Below, in pieces: positions 26,701 to 40,200 of a stretch of 64,000 nucleotides of DNA (position 1 is its first letter; every line of letters starts with the position of its first letter). Below the pieces are notes generated by a model. It was not told the origin of the DNA, did not search any database, and worked only from the letters and a program-made list of their open reading frames with translations. Origin of the DNA: Lucifuga dentata (lineage: Eukaryota > Chordata > Actinopteri > Ophidiiformes > Bythitidae); contig VXCM01001269.1 of the NCBI GenBank assembly GCA_014773175.1, positions 1-64,000 on the forward strand, in the 5' to 3' direction. A program made the translations under genes and the position numbers.

Positions 26701-29700
26701 TCTACCACACCTCTGCACCCGATCACCCATAAAGCTCTAGCATACTTGCTTAAGTGTAATTACTTATAGGAAGCTGGAGAAAATAATATTTCCAAAGTTC
26801 TTTTATAGTAATTTTAATTGAAAGCAATAACTTTAATTCCTTCCTATTCAAGACTGGGACAAAGATTTGCAGTTAATCATTATAAATAATATTCGATCTG
26901 TCAAACTGATTTTCACAGTTGACAGTTCACTGTTTTTGCAGCTTGAGATAAGACAGAAAGCCTTGAGGGATCTTTTTCTTAACCTACATTCATGTAGATA
27001 AAATTCTACTTTGACATGAGGATTTCAGATGACTCTAGGCTGATCAAAACCAAGAGTGAAACAGTGTGTGTTTTCAACCTACAAAATTCAACTTCTTTAT
27101 CCTTATGTTGACAGTTTTATGAAGCTTTAGTATTCATATATGCAGTGGGAGAAAATGTGAGGGACAATGTGGTCTAATTAAGTCTGGATGGATTTTGTTT
27201 TAATGGATCGTTGAATTACCTGTCTACTTACCTTCGTATTTCTTGAAGAATGTTCACTTATTTTACTGTTGCAGTAATTATGAGTCATATTATGTAAGAG
27301 ACATGGTGAGGGGAGAGCTGAGTTAATGGGGATGTCATTTGGAATTATTTAACATAATTTTAACTTGTAAAATTGCAAATGTAGTTATGCCCATGTACAT
27401 ATTCATAAAAAAATGTAGTGTATGACATTGCTTTAGTAACAGTAGATCAGTGTTACAACTGCAAAGAACACGCGGTCCTCAAATGTGTCATCTTCCTTTA
27501 AGGATTATTACATGTACAGGTACTCATATCTATAAATTCTCATTGTTCAAATGCAAATAGCAAAGGCTGTGGCCCGTAACCTTTTAATATCTCCATAAAT
27601 GTCACTTCTCTCCATTGCTGAGTGTTTTGAAAATATCACTGAACTACAGTCACAGGAGACTGAAGTGAACCACAGACTGTGTAACATCACACCGCCAAAT
27701 ACTGGCGTCACTTTCTTTGAACGGTACCTTCATTGGGATGTTCTCCAAAGAAGTAGAGTTAGGTCACTGTGCAAAAGGTGCATCAGTAACATTTGTAACC
27801 TGTCAATAATGATGGTGATCCTTGTGCACCATAGTAATGTTGACTCCAGACTGAATGTTCACACTGCTGATGGGGTATGTAGGCAAGCGGAACATCAACA
27901 ACCTGCATGTATGTATGTTGCTAGCTTAAATCTTAAATATAGCAGATACTCACAGTGCCATCCTTTTAAAGCTGGTTTCACACCAGTTCACACCTTTATT
28001 CATGTGACTTTAAAGGGCCGCAGCATGCTTCTTCCAAACCAGCCCATCCGGCCTGGTCTGAGACCTCGTCAGAAGACAACCTCGTTTATATTTTGATGAA
28101 GATTCTCAGTCATCCAGGCTGTAGATAAGTTGTAGAAAACTCAGTCAGGTCAACTGGATTCAATGAATCAGTGATCAATCAATCAATGAATTCAATTCAG
28201 TGAATCCAGTTGACCTGACTGAGTTTTCTACAACCTCTGGAAGGTGGGGCGAAAAAACCTGCCATCATGCAATAATAAGGAGTAGTGGTGGTGTGTGTGT
28301 GTTGGAGGTGTGTGTGGGGTGTGTGTGTGGGGGGGTGGCATTTCTTGTTTNTTTTTTTTTTTTTTTTGTGTTTTTTTTGAATTTCAATGTGATAAATCAT
28401 ATAAATGGGGGAAACAACACATACTTTCACTTTAGGAGAGAGGAAGGGTTCTTAGCTGTATCTTTTTGTCTTCTGTGTATTTTTGTGATCTGATCTCCAC
28501 TCGATTATAAACGAGGATACACACACTTTAACCACCTCACCACCTGGTCAATTGCTGTGCAAAGCAGGAATTCCTGGCAGAGTAACATAGCCTATGAGTT
28601 ACAAATTTTGTTGGATGCCAGCAGGCATGCCAGAGGAAGCATACTGTGGCCTTAATGACTTCCAAGTGACCTTAACTGATTCTCTGGTGACATTACAGCA
28701 TGAAAGACCCTTAGCTAATTGTAATAAGCTGGAATGGTGGAAAACTGCTCACTATTTGAATAACTGGATTTGTGTTGCACAAATCAGCCCAGATTATTTT
28801 TATGTGTAGTCAGCAAATAGAACAGTGTTATATCAGTCCTGTAAGAAGTTGTAAAAATAAATAAATGACTCAAAAGTTGCATTAAACTGGATATGACAAC
28901 TTTCTTGCGAGCATTCTGTAGCTTTGTACTCAGCCAGTTTTTCTTCGCTTGAACTTCAATCTGAATTTTATTCTGTCACAGTTTAAACATTTCTGGTTTT
29001 AGAAGACAGAACTTCACAGACATGAATTAACCTATTTTAGTCTGTGTATTTTCATTTTGTGCGATAGATCTCAAAATCACCGTACCTGACTCAGGTTCTC
29101 TTTGGTCAGAAGTTTGTGAAGTTTGTATTACAGCACAGTCATTCATCTTGGTGTCATTACCGCTAATACAGTATAGCTCTACACTATCTATACTGGATGG
29201 AATTTGATCTGCACTGTAATAAGTGCCTTTACATCATTTCTCAATGTTCTGCTCTCATAGATGATTCTCTCCCAAGTCTCAGTTCTTGACACCATTAGAG
29301 GGATGAGCCCTACACACAGAATAGCTAACACAGCTCCCACCAGCTCTGAAAGAATCCCTGTCTTGTCATTTCTCACAGGCTTACTCTTGCTTTTATCTTA
29401 AATGTACACCTACACATACTGCAGTCATGTCGTTTTATCCAGAGTGTACCTGGGCTGACTCAGCAATAGAACCCGTGAAATGTTTGTAGGTTTATGAAGG
29501 ACTTTGCTAAGCCACAGTGTTACTGACCAGCAATCTATAAGAGAGGAAATGAAAGAAAACCTGACCTTGGGGTCAGCAGCTGGGAGAGTCTGTGTATTTC
29601 CATTTCATAATAAAAGTGTTTTAATTATCCCCATCACTTGTATTTGCAAGTGACATTTCCATATATAAAAACTCCTTGCAAGTTTAGTCAGAAAAGAATC

Positions 29701-30016
29701 CTTTATGTTCTCTTGACAAGAAAAGCAGTTCTTTGTGATTGTCAAACTGTTTGGTTCCCAAACTGAATAATCATTGTAATTAATTGTATAATGATTGATG
29801 AACCACAAGCATTCAACAGCATCATATTTCTCTCGTCTCAACTTGTTGGATTTTTTTTCACCCAATGGAAAAATAACAGTGCTAACAGTATGTAGTTATG
29901 GACACTGGATTAATGAAATACAAGCCAGGGCAAGTAACAGTCATATGTACTGCAAAGTTTACACTCAGTGTAATAAAATGCTCATTTGTAATAGTTGTAA
30001 ATGTCATTTTTTATAA
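23782..30016. other. Intergenic, no supported gene
   Basis: AT-rich sequence with the palindrome at 28.13-28.23 kb and GT- and T-rich runs near 28.29-28.38 kb (N at 28351). Open frames at 24,546-24,752 and 25,235-25,555 on minus and at 27,599-28,096 on plus lack splice or family support. Confidence 0.5.
28129..28234. repeat. Perfect 34-bp palindrome with 38-base spacer
   Basis: Left arm 28129-28162 begins GTTGTAGAAAACTCAGTCAG. Right arm 28201-28234 is its exact reverse complement. The spacer is AT-rich with ATCAATCAATCAAT. Transcribed, it would fold to a long hairpin. Probably the end or tip of an inverted-repeat element, since the flanking GATTCTCAGTCATCCAGG phrase is common in fish repeats. 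Confidence 0.85.
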
Positions 30017-30998
30017 TTTATTGTAACTGCAAACAAAAATAATTTCTACAAAAAATATTCAAATAATGTCATATAATATTATTACGTGGTCGATATCTTT
30101 TCTCTCTTTTAGACGTCTGATAAGTTAAATTCTGATAAATTCTGTTTCCTGAATACTGTGTGAAGATTAAATCTCGCTAAGTGTGGCAACAATCACTCAT
30201 TCCTATAACAACCATAATAGTGACTAGAGTTTTATAATTTGTAACCCCCTGGATATTATATAATATGTATAATCTCAACTGTTAGTGGGCACATTAGATA
30301 CAATGGCTGAGGATAGAATTGTAAAAAAGAATGCAGCGGAAATAGAATAAATGTAAAATGAAATCTCATCTTTTTAGAAGAAATGAAACCTGGTTAATAT
30401 ACTATGTCGGCCTCAGCAGCAGGATCAAATACACACACACCTTGCCTCCGACTCTTGATGTCAAATTGTTTCCTCCTACTCCTCCTCCTCCTCACTAGAC
30501 CTGACTACACAAGTCGGCCATCAGAAAGAACAGTCTAATGGAGGTGAGATCCTTAACGTAACCAAGAAAAAAGAAAAGGTCCATGTGTTACAACAGCCAT
30601 TCCCTTTGTAGTGAAACAGTGGTGATTTCAATGTTTCGTTAATGCTTTTTGGTTTGATGCACATTGCTCCAGCTCAGGAATAAAGGGAGATAGACAGTGG
30701 TTGGTATGCTTTTTTTTCCCCTTTGTTGGCTTCTATTTTCTCTGAGGTCACTCCCCTTTTCACTGTTTGTCCTTCTCACACCTGAGCACACACTCAATAA
30801 CAGTCCCGTGAGGTGTGTGTGTGTGTATATGTGTGTGTTTGGACGGGGATCAGGGTTAGTTAGTGTTATGTGACTGTATGTGTGTGCTTATGCGAGTGCT
30901 GCAGTGTGTTCATTGGGTCCATGCCTTGGATGGCCCTTACCCGCTCTGGGTCACCCCTTGCCTCATGTATACACACATATACACACACTCCTNGTGGC
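30017..30998 (-). other. ntng2: Probable ntng2 3' UTR
   Basis: Downstream of the ntng2 stop on the minus strand. A minus-strand AATAAA (TTTATT on plus) lies at 30017-30022, giving a UTR of about 980 nt. Other hexamers farther down, such as near 28,968, could be used instead. A single N at 30993 sits in a CA-rich tract just past the stop. The UTR end is inferred. Confidence 0.35.
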
Positions 30999-31222
30999 TC
31001 AGTGGGGAGTTAACATGGCCAGCAGGTGGGACAGCAGAGTGCAGAGCAGCAGGACGGTCATGTGGAGGTGTGGGGAAGACGCGGCGTTGCAGTCCTTGCC
31101 CACCTCACAGCGGGAGTGTTGGCACAGTACTCCCTTAAACTCTGGAGGACAGATGCACTTCTGGTTCTGATGGCACGTTCCTCCGTTCTGGCACAGAAGC
31201 ATCTCCTCATCGCAAATGTTAG
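30999..31222 (-). CDS. ntng2: ntng2 last exon: EGF-like module and GPI signal
   Basis: Acceptor gtctgggctcacag, entering in phase 1, ending at TAA 30999-31001. It reads [38 protein letters not shown] and [15 protein letters not shown], then a hydrophobic tail ([17 protein letters not shown]) ending TPH. The six-Cys EGF-like module ends shortly before a small-residue NAASS stretch, a likely GPI attachment region, and the tail is the cleaved anchor signal. So the product is GPI-linked rather than secreted. 73 codons plus stop. Confidence 0.96.
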
Positions 31223-34200
31223 CTGTGAGCCCAGACAAAGTCAGCCAGAAAGAAGTAGAGGAAGAGAGGGAGAGTGAAGGTGTCAGAAATAAAGAACATG
31301 AGGAAGAAGAGTCGGGAATAAAAAGCGTGCAGCAAAGTGACAGGGTGACAGGTGGTAAAAGGATAGTGGGGGAGTAAAGCGCACAGGGAAGAAAAGCAAG
31401 GAGAAAGACAGGTGAGGAGATGAGAAGGGGCGACATTAGAAACAGCATGACGGGAATCAGAGATACAGTGGGAGGAGAAGAATTCAGGGCAGATGTAACA
31501 AAGTCGAAAAGAAAGCAGGAGGAAGGAAAGAGGCAAGATAAATTCTCCTATCTGTGCCGCAGGGATAAAAACAGGTAACACCTGCCTTTTTGTTTTTGCA
31601 AACCTTTTCTTTGTCTATTTTCCTTTTGCCTGCACTTTCTTCAGGTCAAGTTAAAATTGCTGTTTCAAATCCGACAATACACGTGTAATTGTTTAAGTAA
31701 TGACTGAATAGAGATGAAAGCTATGAAAGGCATTAGGAAAAGTGCAGTTAGTTGTACTGTGCAAGATACTTGTCCTGAAAATGTACTGGGAGAAAATAGA
31801 GGGTCAGGCTTGCATGACAAGAAATAATTACATGACATAAGATCTAATTACTCCAAAGATAATTGGCTTTGTTGCATTAGCACAAGATGTCAAACTGAAA
31901 ACATATACTGCACATATTCGCCTACATATTCCCACATATTCCCATATTCCCAGTCAAAATGTGTAGTATGCCTGTGGGATTTGTGTGTGTAGGTGTAGGT
32001 GTAGGTGGGGGATGTTTTAAGGCATAGGCCCCTGACTAGATGGTAGATGATAGAGGAAGGTGATTCTTTGTAATGGGGTTAAGATGTGACAGGGTCATCA
32101 ATTAAAGGAGCTGCTGATGCTGCTAATGAGCTACATGATTCAGTCCCTCGGGAGTAAAGAAAATATTGAGAGATGCAGAATAAGTGGCACAGTGCACTAA
32201 CAAAGGTCCTGGAAGGATGCAACATTTCTTTATCCCTGGATTTCAGACACGAACACAGCAAAATGGCATTTCCGTCCTATACTCACAGTAACAGCCTTGT
32301 TTCCAGTAGTATCCTGGCAAACAGTCATCACACTTGGGCCCAGTGGCGCCGTCTTTACACTGGCAGAACCCTGTGCCGTTACAGCGGTCATGAACAGAAC
32401 CCATCTGGTTACAGTTACACTCTGAAGGAAGAGAGTTGCAAAAGAGAGCAAATGATTTAGAATATTTGGGAGATGCAATACCAAAGGTTAATTCAGATCA
32501 CAAATTTATCTCATTACTTTTGAGATACTAGACACACAGCGTGGAGTTTCTCCAGAGTACAAACGTGTTCTAAGAAGTTGATTCAGATTGAAATATCAGC
32601 CTTGTTCGACAGAACACGTTTTCACAGCATTGGTTTGTCTAAAATGATGATACTATGATATTAGCTCCACATCCATGCGTGTGGTTCAGACATACATTAA
32701 TGAAAACTGTGGCATGAATTATACCTAATGTTTTACATCAAGGATCCTTTGATAAATTTAACTACTGCTGTTCTGTTCTTTCTGCACGATTGGATACTGT
32801 AAGCCTCTTCAGTGCCTTTTGCACTACAGGAACCTTTTCATAGGAAGGTCTTTTTTTGTTTTGCACCAAGGAACCAGGACTCACTTTGGTCCCAGCCTCG
32901 AGCCTGAACAGGTGGACAACTGCAGAAAAGTTTTACAAAGGTCTTTTACCCAGTTTCCCAACATGGTTATCTAAAACAACCTTCTAATTACTTTCTAAAT
33001 ATGTTGCCTGCTAGGAGCCAGTCATCATCAATAGATTAATTTTTTTTTTTTTTTTTTTTTGATATGAGAGACCTGGCACTGTATCATAACTTTAGGCAAG
33101 CAATTCTCACCTTAATTCCACGTTATTAACTCCAATCAATTTAATAAATTGCTCAACTTAATTTCATATGTATTAAATTTTGCACACATGCAGACTTGAC
33201 ACTCCCATATCTGTAATACTGGGAGTAAACTACAGGGACTCTATTCTCACCTTAGTGGCTTCAGGAAATGACAGATGTCTGTGTTTGTAATTATATTATT
33301 TCAGATGTTGTTTTGGAAACTAATCATCCAAACAGAGCTGCTGGTTCTGTGACTGAATGATATCTGCTTTCAAAGGAAGCTAGAATAGATTTAGTAAATT
33401 TTGCGGAGGCGTGGGAAATACCAAAGATATTTGTGTCCTAAATAAAATCTTAACTTCTTAACTTGAAGTCCATTGAATCCCTATGATTCAAACAACAAAC
33501 AGCATCAAAAACCCACATTTAATCTCAGAAACATCATAGCGTTTTCTGATGGCCCGAATCAGGGATTAAATTAAATTGGTTCAATAGCTTGGTTTGGTTC
33601 AGTTTCACACAGAAAAAAACCCAATCAAAGCAAAATAGAGAAGCAAAAGTCACGTGAGAACGCTCGGTCCGCTCATTGGTCAGAAATTTCTGCGGGCGGG
33701 AGAACGCAAATCAAAACAGGAAAAAGTTAGTTTAACATACCGGGTTAACTAAATAACATGGAACAGAGACGGAATTGGGATACTTTCCTAGCTATTGGCA
33801 TCATTTGGATCATTTTCGAAGAAGATTGTGGCAGTAGAAGCTGAATTTGACTTCAAGCCAACGACTAGAAAACCTGTGGTTGCTGAATATTGCTTCATAC
33901 GTGAAGAAGAGGCGCTGGTTTCAGAGGCTGAATGGAGCACAAACAACCACAAGCTAACCTTCGCCATGTTCATCTGAAGACGAGTTAGGTAAGTTTGATA
34001 TGTTACAACCTTTTCAAATCATCCGTTGGATTTTATAATCAATTTTATAATCAAGGATGGAGTTTATTTAACGTTAAGCACGCATACCTAGACATCTCTA
34101 TTTTCGATCAATCAATAGATCAATAGATTGCCTTGCAGTTTTCGGGACTACCGCGGTTAATTGCGGTTGTTTTGCTCCGCCCTTGTCAGATTGAACCGAA

Positions 34201-37200
34201 CCAAACCATTTAGGTGATAAAATGTCCATAAACTCTAATTTACTCGTTGCAGTGTCCTTTACTAGCAGTCATATCAAATTCAGCTGTTCAGATATGTTTC
34301 TTTTGCTGAACTACTAAACAGATTTATATTAAATCTGAATCAGATTTACACCCCTAATGTTGATCCTACGCTCTTTAGCAAAAAATGACATTGAATTTCA
34401 CTCTGAATTAGATTTTTTCCACAAAAATCACTCATTTGTGTAATCTATTATTATTACAAACATTTTTAAAAGCACATATCCAGAATAGTGATAGTTGGAA
34501 GCAGATCAGAGACAGCAGAAGGCTGTAGCTCTGCATATTTGCATTATGTTTGGCAGTCAGTCTCTCTTATGACTTGATGTGAGTAAATAGCAAGTTTTAA
34601 CCCAAAATCAAAGTAACCCAAGTATCATAAAATATTCAGTAAAATTGAAACAAGCTAAGAGGCCTAAACTTCACCACGGCAATGCGGTTGGTGTCTCTGT
34701 GTTTGTGGATCATGTGCATAAATGTTGAAATTGTGAGGTGCTGAGAGTTGGTATGTGGAGAATGCGGGACTGGGATAAATTTATGTGCAAATGCATTTGT
34801 GTATGGAAGTGTGTGGTTTTTTTCTTCCGGAGATGCTAGTGTGAAGTGATTTTCTGCCGTGCTCGGTGTGCCACTGCGCTGGCAGATGAGCTAATGGGGC
34901 CTCATTTGTGCTGACTCCAAGGCCTGGCCCTCTACGTGCCCCACCCGTAGCTAGTTTACCCTCCAACCCCCTGCGGTCCACCTACAGATGGATCCAAATC
35001 AACACCAGATTTCTGCTCCACAGCAATGCAAGCACTGTGATCTCTTATTAAGACATGCACTCGATATGGATTTATATGACCTCTGTGTAGAAAAAATAAT
35101 TATTATGTCCATAAGGTTGTAAATCCACTTTCCTCTGCTCATCAAGATTATCCTCAGTCATGTTCTTCCATCAATCCTTTGTTTGACTATGCTGATATGG
35201 TTTCAAAGCCATCAAAATCACTTCTTAGAAAATTTGATACCATGTACCACTCTGCCCTTAGATTTGCCCCAGAATTTCCTTACATAATCCTACATTATCA
35301 GCTGTGTGTCTGCAGGTCTGACCTCTGTTTTTTTTTCCATTAAAAATTACACTAATATATCCTCGTTTACAAAGGCTTGATTGGTAAATTAAATGACCAT
35401 ACCAGTGGTTTTGCAGGTTTGAGTCTAATAAATACAACCCGCATACACAATTTTAAGATGGGTGTATCACCTGAACATTTGATTTTGAAAGAGTAGGGGA
35501 TTTGACGAAATAACAGGAAAACTAAAATATAGTTCTAAGTTTTGGAAAATGGTTGTCAGTAATGTAACATGTATGCGGATAGTAAAATGGTCCGAGTGAC
35601 CAACGTGTTTTTATTGTAGGATTTCTGGATTTGTTTTTCGGTTATGTGTCATGTTTTTATCTTTTCAATGTGTAGGTAGCCAATTTAACATCTTGACATG
35701 GGACTGTAGATGAAAATTAGTTAATCTTCGCTAAATCTGGCATATTTACATTTTGATTGTTAATTATTATGCACTGTCCCAATTTAAATAAATAAAATAA
35801 TGTATTGGGTCTAAATATGCAAGATCACTGGTATGGTTCTATCTAAAAATTTCAACATACTAGCACTGGAAATTTATGAACGAACTGCAGTATTGTGAGT
35901 GAAAACCTTGCTGCCAGTAAGCCATTTAACATGATATGGACTCTCCACACCGCCACCATCCCCTCCACCACCACCACGCCCACCCCCACCATCATCATCA
36001 CCACCACCANCCACACCGCCACCATCCCCTCCACCACCACCACGCCCACCCCCACCATCATCATCACCACCACCATCATCCTCTCCACACACTGTCACTG
36101 CCCCATTTTGACTGACCGACACAGACGCTCTCATCATCCAGCTCGGCAGAGGCGTTGCGGAAATATCCCAGTCTGCAGTGTTGGCAGTTCTGGCCTCTGG
36201 TGTTGTGTTTGCAACTGACGCATGTGACGATATTCAGGTAGTCGATGTAGCTGCAGCGGTTTGAATGGCCGTAACACTCACAGTCTGCAAGAGAAGAGAA
36301 AGATTGAAGTGCTATCATGGGGTTTCCTGTATTAGAGGGTGAATATGCATTTATGTAGAATTTTGTGGAATATCTCCAGATAATCATTTGTGAGTAAATG
36401 ATTATATTCTACAATATTTTTAAGATAATATTATTAATATTAAGGTTTTGTGAGTAAGTGAATGAATTGCTGTTTTCCGACTTGCTTTTCTAACTCTATA
36501 TTGGTTCAATAAAGACAGACCACTCCTTCTCCATTACTACACTCACAAGTCTGCTGAGTCTGCTTTGCTGCGCTGCACTGATTACTGATGGGAATTACAC
36601 TGTGCTTGTGAGTGTTTGTGCTTGTACGTCTATGTGACCGTGGGTGGGTGAGTGCACACATGTGACTGTGTCTGGAAAGTTAATTGCATTACAGGAAGAT
36701 TATAAGACACCGAATCATAACCCTGGGAATTTGAGGAGAAGAAAACGGTAAATAGGACAGTATGAAATAAATGGAACCCCGCTTAACCTCAAAATCACTC
36801 CTCTTCACCGTGGGTTTAGTCTTCATTCCCACATCCTTAAATGATCCCTTTCAAGGTGCTACATGATTAAAAGTACATTTTGTAATCTAACAATAAATTA
36901 TAATTTATCTCTAATTAAGAAACGATCAAGAATTGGCATGATTAGTGGTGGTATGCTACATAAATTAGCACAGTTCCTTCCAAATTTCACATCCAAAAAT
37001 AAGGTTCAAGGACCATGCCATCCATTTTGCATGTTTGAGCCTAATATATTCAATTTTCATACATGTAATGTTACTGACAGTCATTTCCTGGAATGGTGAG
37101 TTAAAAATTTTTTTTTTTCCTACGTTCCAGACCGCCACTGGTTTTGGTATGCTATTAAAATCAACTTGTTGATACTTGAAACATTCTTAGGATAGGTCAT

Positions 37201-40200
37201 CCATTATTGTGAAGAACACGTATATTTAGGTTTTTTTTCGAAGTTTCTTAATTTTAGTGTTTAAGTGCAATAAAAAGTGCAGAGTGAATGTATGTCTCCA
37301 CCGGGGAATATAGTCCCAAAAGAAGACCTGCGCTTACCAAAAAATTTAAACGACCATGACATCATAATTTTGTGTAACTATCAGCAGGCGAAACTTTGAT
37401 TTTTAAGGTGGGTGTATCGCTTCAATATTTGATTTTGAAAAATTAAGAGATTTTGCAAAATATCAGGAAACTGAATGTAACTGAATGTATAGTAATAATG
37501 ATCTTATAAGTCTGACAGTTTTTCCCACGATTAAGAGGACATTGTGAGACCAAGCAATAACAGATTTTAACAGGTCAAAGGTAAGCACAGTTAATAGCAT
37601 ATTTCTCTAGGTTTATAGAGCAAACATTATAATATCCACTTTTAATAAGCAATATTAGAAATGGGAAAATCTATTTAAGAATGATTCACACCTTTATCTT
37701 TATATCAATTCTTCTCCTTTTATCAGTTTTATCCTTTGGGAAATGACTGTCAGTTACGTTACATGTATGAAAATCGAATATATTAGGGTCAAACATGCAA
37801 AATGGGTGGTGTGGTCGTTTAAGAGTGATGCAATGGTGAACAGTGGAAGACCTTCATATAATTTGTCCACAGAGAGACAAATGAAAGCCTGGTATCATTT
37901 AAGATCTGCATTGTTAGAGGGGGGGCAGTCAGAGGTGGAGGGCTGTTGATCTACATTTTCCCTGCTTGGCTGAGGTTGGTGCCTAATTAAGGTTTTTATT
38001 AAGCTTTAGAAGTGGGCTGCTGTAGTGTGCTGCAAGGCATCACTGTCCTCTAAAGAGGCGTTTACCAGGCATGTTTATGCAAATACACATTTAAATGCAC
38101 ATTAAAAAGCCGGAGTTTAGCTGTTTAATCAGCCGTCACATTATTATTTTATTATTGTTTGGTTGATGATGCAGCTGAAATATTAATGAGCTGGTTTAAA
38201 GGAAGCCAGTGAGAGAAGTACCGTAAAGTGCATCTCTCAGCACTGTGGGAACCATGTTAGCAGTGAAGGGAAGAATTGCCTAATTAAATATAAATGGCCA
38301 ATTACTCCACAGACTAGAGAGGCAATGGGACATTGTTCTACAAATTAACGTTAAGAGTCAAGATGCTACTTTATTGGTATTTATTAGTTGTGAGTTGTTA
38401 ACAGTGAGACAGTTGTATTGAGAGAAATAGTCACTGAATCTGAGGGGGGAAAGAACAAGAATATATTTGTCAAACAAGCATCTTTTTTAAAGAACCCTTA
38501 AAGAGAATGTCAGTGTAGTTTACATACTCACCTTGATCATGCATATAAAGCAAACACAACACTGAGGGAGGGTCATGGAAAAAATAGCACAATGAAAAAC
38601 TAAAAAACTTGCAGTGACGGAATTTTTCCACAGGTTTTTTAATTAATGTAGTCAAACACTACTTTAGTCAAACAGACAGACTCGGATCCACTGATCGAAG
38701 CCAAAGAAAATAGAGAATTTCATCAAGTTTGAGTCTTCAGTCTTTACCTCCAGACCACATGCTGCTTGTGTTTGGTTTCTTACCTTTGAAATCATCGTAT
38801 ATGATCCCAAACAAGTTTCTGTCCTGGGGCTCTCCTGAGATCATGAGCTTCAGAAGCCCTTCAAGAACGAAGGAATCTTTGTTTTAAAATTCATCTTTCA
38901 ACAATCAATTTTGTATTCACACCTACGGAACCATAGTCACACAGATACTGCGGGTGTACACTATAGGTTACTATCAGTGTTACGGAGGTCATATCTAACA
39001 TATCTAGCTACAGTTTGAGAAAGTGTGCAGGGTGGCTTGATCTACCTACTTGTGCAGTGTTTCTCAACTGGTAAGAAGAACCCAAAATATTTTCTGAAAG
39101 TTGATTTACAGAGAACTAGTGTTACAGCTGCTTCAGTTTTCTAAGATGAATCTTATTTATTTCACTATTATTTGGCTATTTATAGTCACTCAGAGGGCTG
39201 CCAAACTTGTATGGATTGTTTCCTCAGCATGGCAGGTTTTTACATTGATTAATGTTGTTCCCCACCTGCCCATAATCTCTTGAATGCATCAACAACAAAG
39301 GATTGTCAAAACTGAAAACTGGAAAATGCATTCATCAATCTAAAAACCTCCACTTACAGTCCACTGTGGAAAATAGTCTACTTGGGTTGTCTTAAAGATG
39401 CTTTGTATGAATCAAACTAGCATTTTTTTGGCGAGACATTCTGCTTATTTAAAGGAGACATGTCATGCTTTTTTTTTTAAAAAATTTGCTCTCATTCTTA
39501 TAGTGTAATTTCATAGGGAGAATGTGTTCAAAGTGTCAAAGTTGCGAAGTGTGAAGGTGACGCCTATAGAAATACATCCAGTAAAACAAACCTATAGGTC
39601 CTAAACTGCTCTAAACACATGGTTTTTGATGAGGCCTTGATTTCTATAACATGTTTACATTAACGTGTAACACGTTTACCTGCCTATACACCTGGTACAT
39701 TGCTAAAGTATGATGTTAAAATACAATGCTAGCGAACGTGTGTTTGGCCAGCATTTGTGTTGTACAGTCTCTGTGTTTATGCAGCTGGCCAATCAGAGAA
39801 GAGTGACGGAGAGGGCTTTTCAGGAGGAGTCTTTATGGCTGATTTACACGACCACACATATGCAACCTGATTCCGATCTTTTGCTCACATGTGACACGTA
39901 TCGGATATACTTCCTGAAGATGTAAATGGTACAAAGTTACATGGAATCAGATATTCTCAAATCCGTTTTGGGCCATTTGCATATGTGGAAATAAATCGGA
40001 TACGTATCGGATATCCACCAATGCAACTATGTTTATGTCAAATAGATGTGTTAGTGTGTGATAACAGGCTCCTGTTACAGCAGCAAAATCCCGCTTTTCC
40101 TCTAACTGATTAACTGACAAAACTACTTGTCCTAATGGGAGAAATAAACGCTCGAACAACATATCAGATGTTTCTCTCTACATTTGAAAGTTTTAACCTG

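Noticed and set aside
27599..28096. Plus-strand frame of 165 codons
   Set aside because: No recognisable domain, no splice support and odd composition. It lies next to the palindrome and probably belongs to a repeat.
33795..33977. 60-codon frames on both strands
   Set aside because: Within a candidate inverted-repeat element. Length and overlap are as expected by chance.
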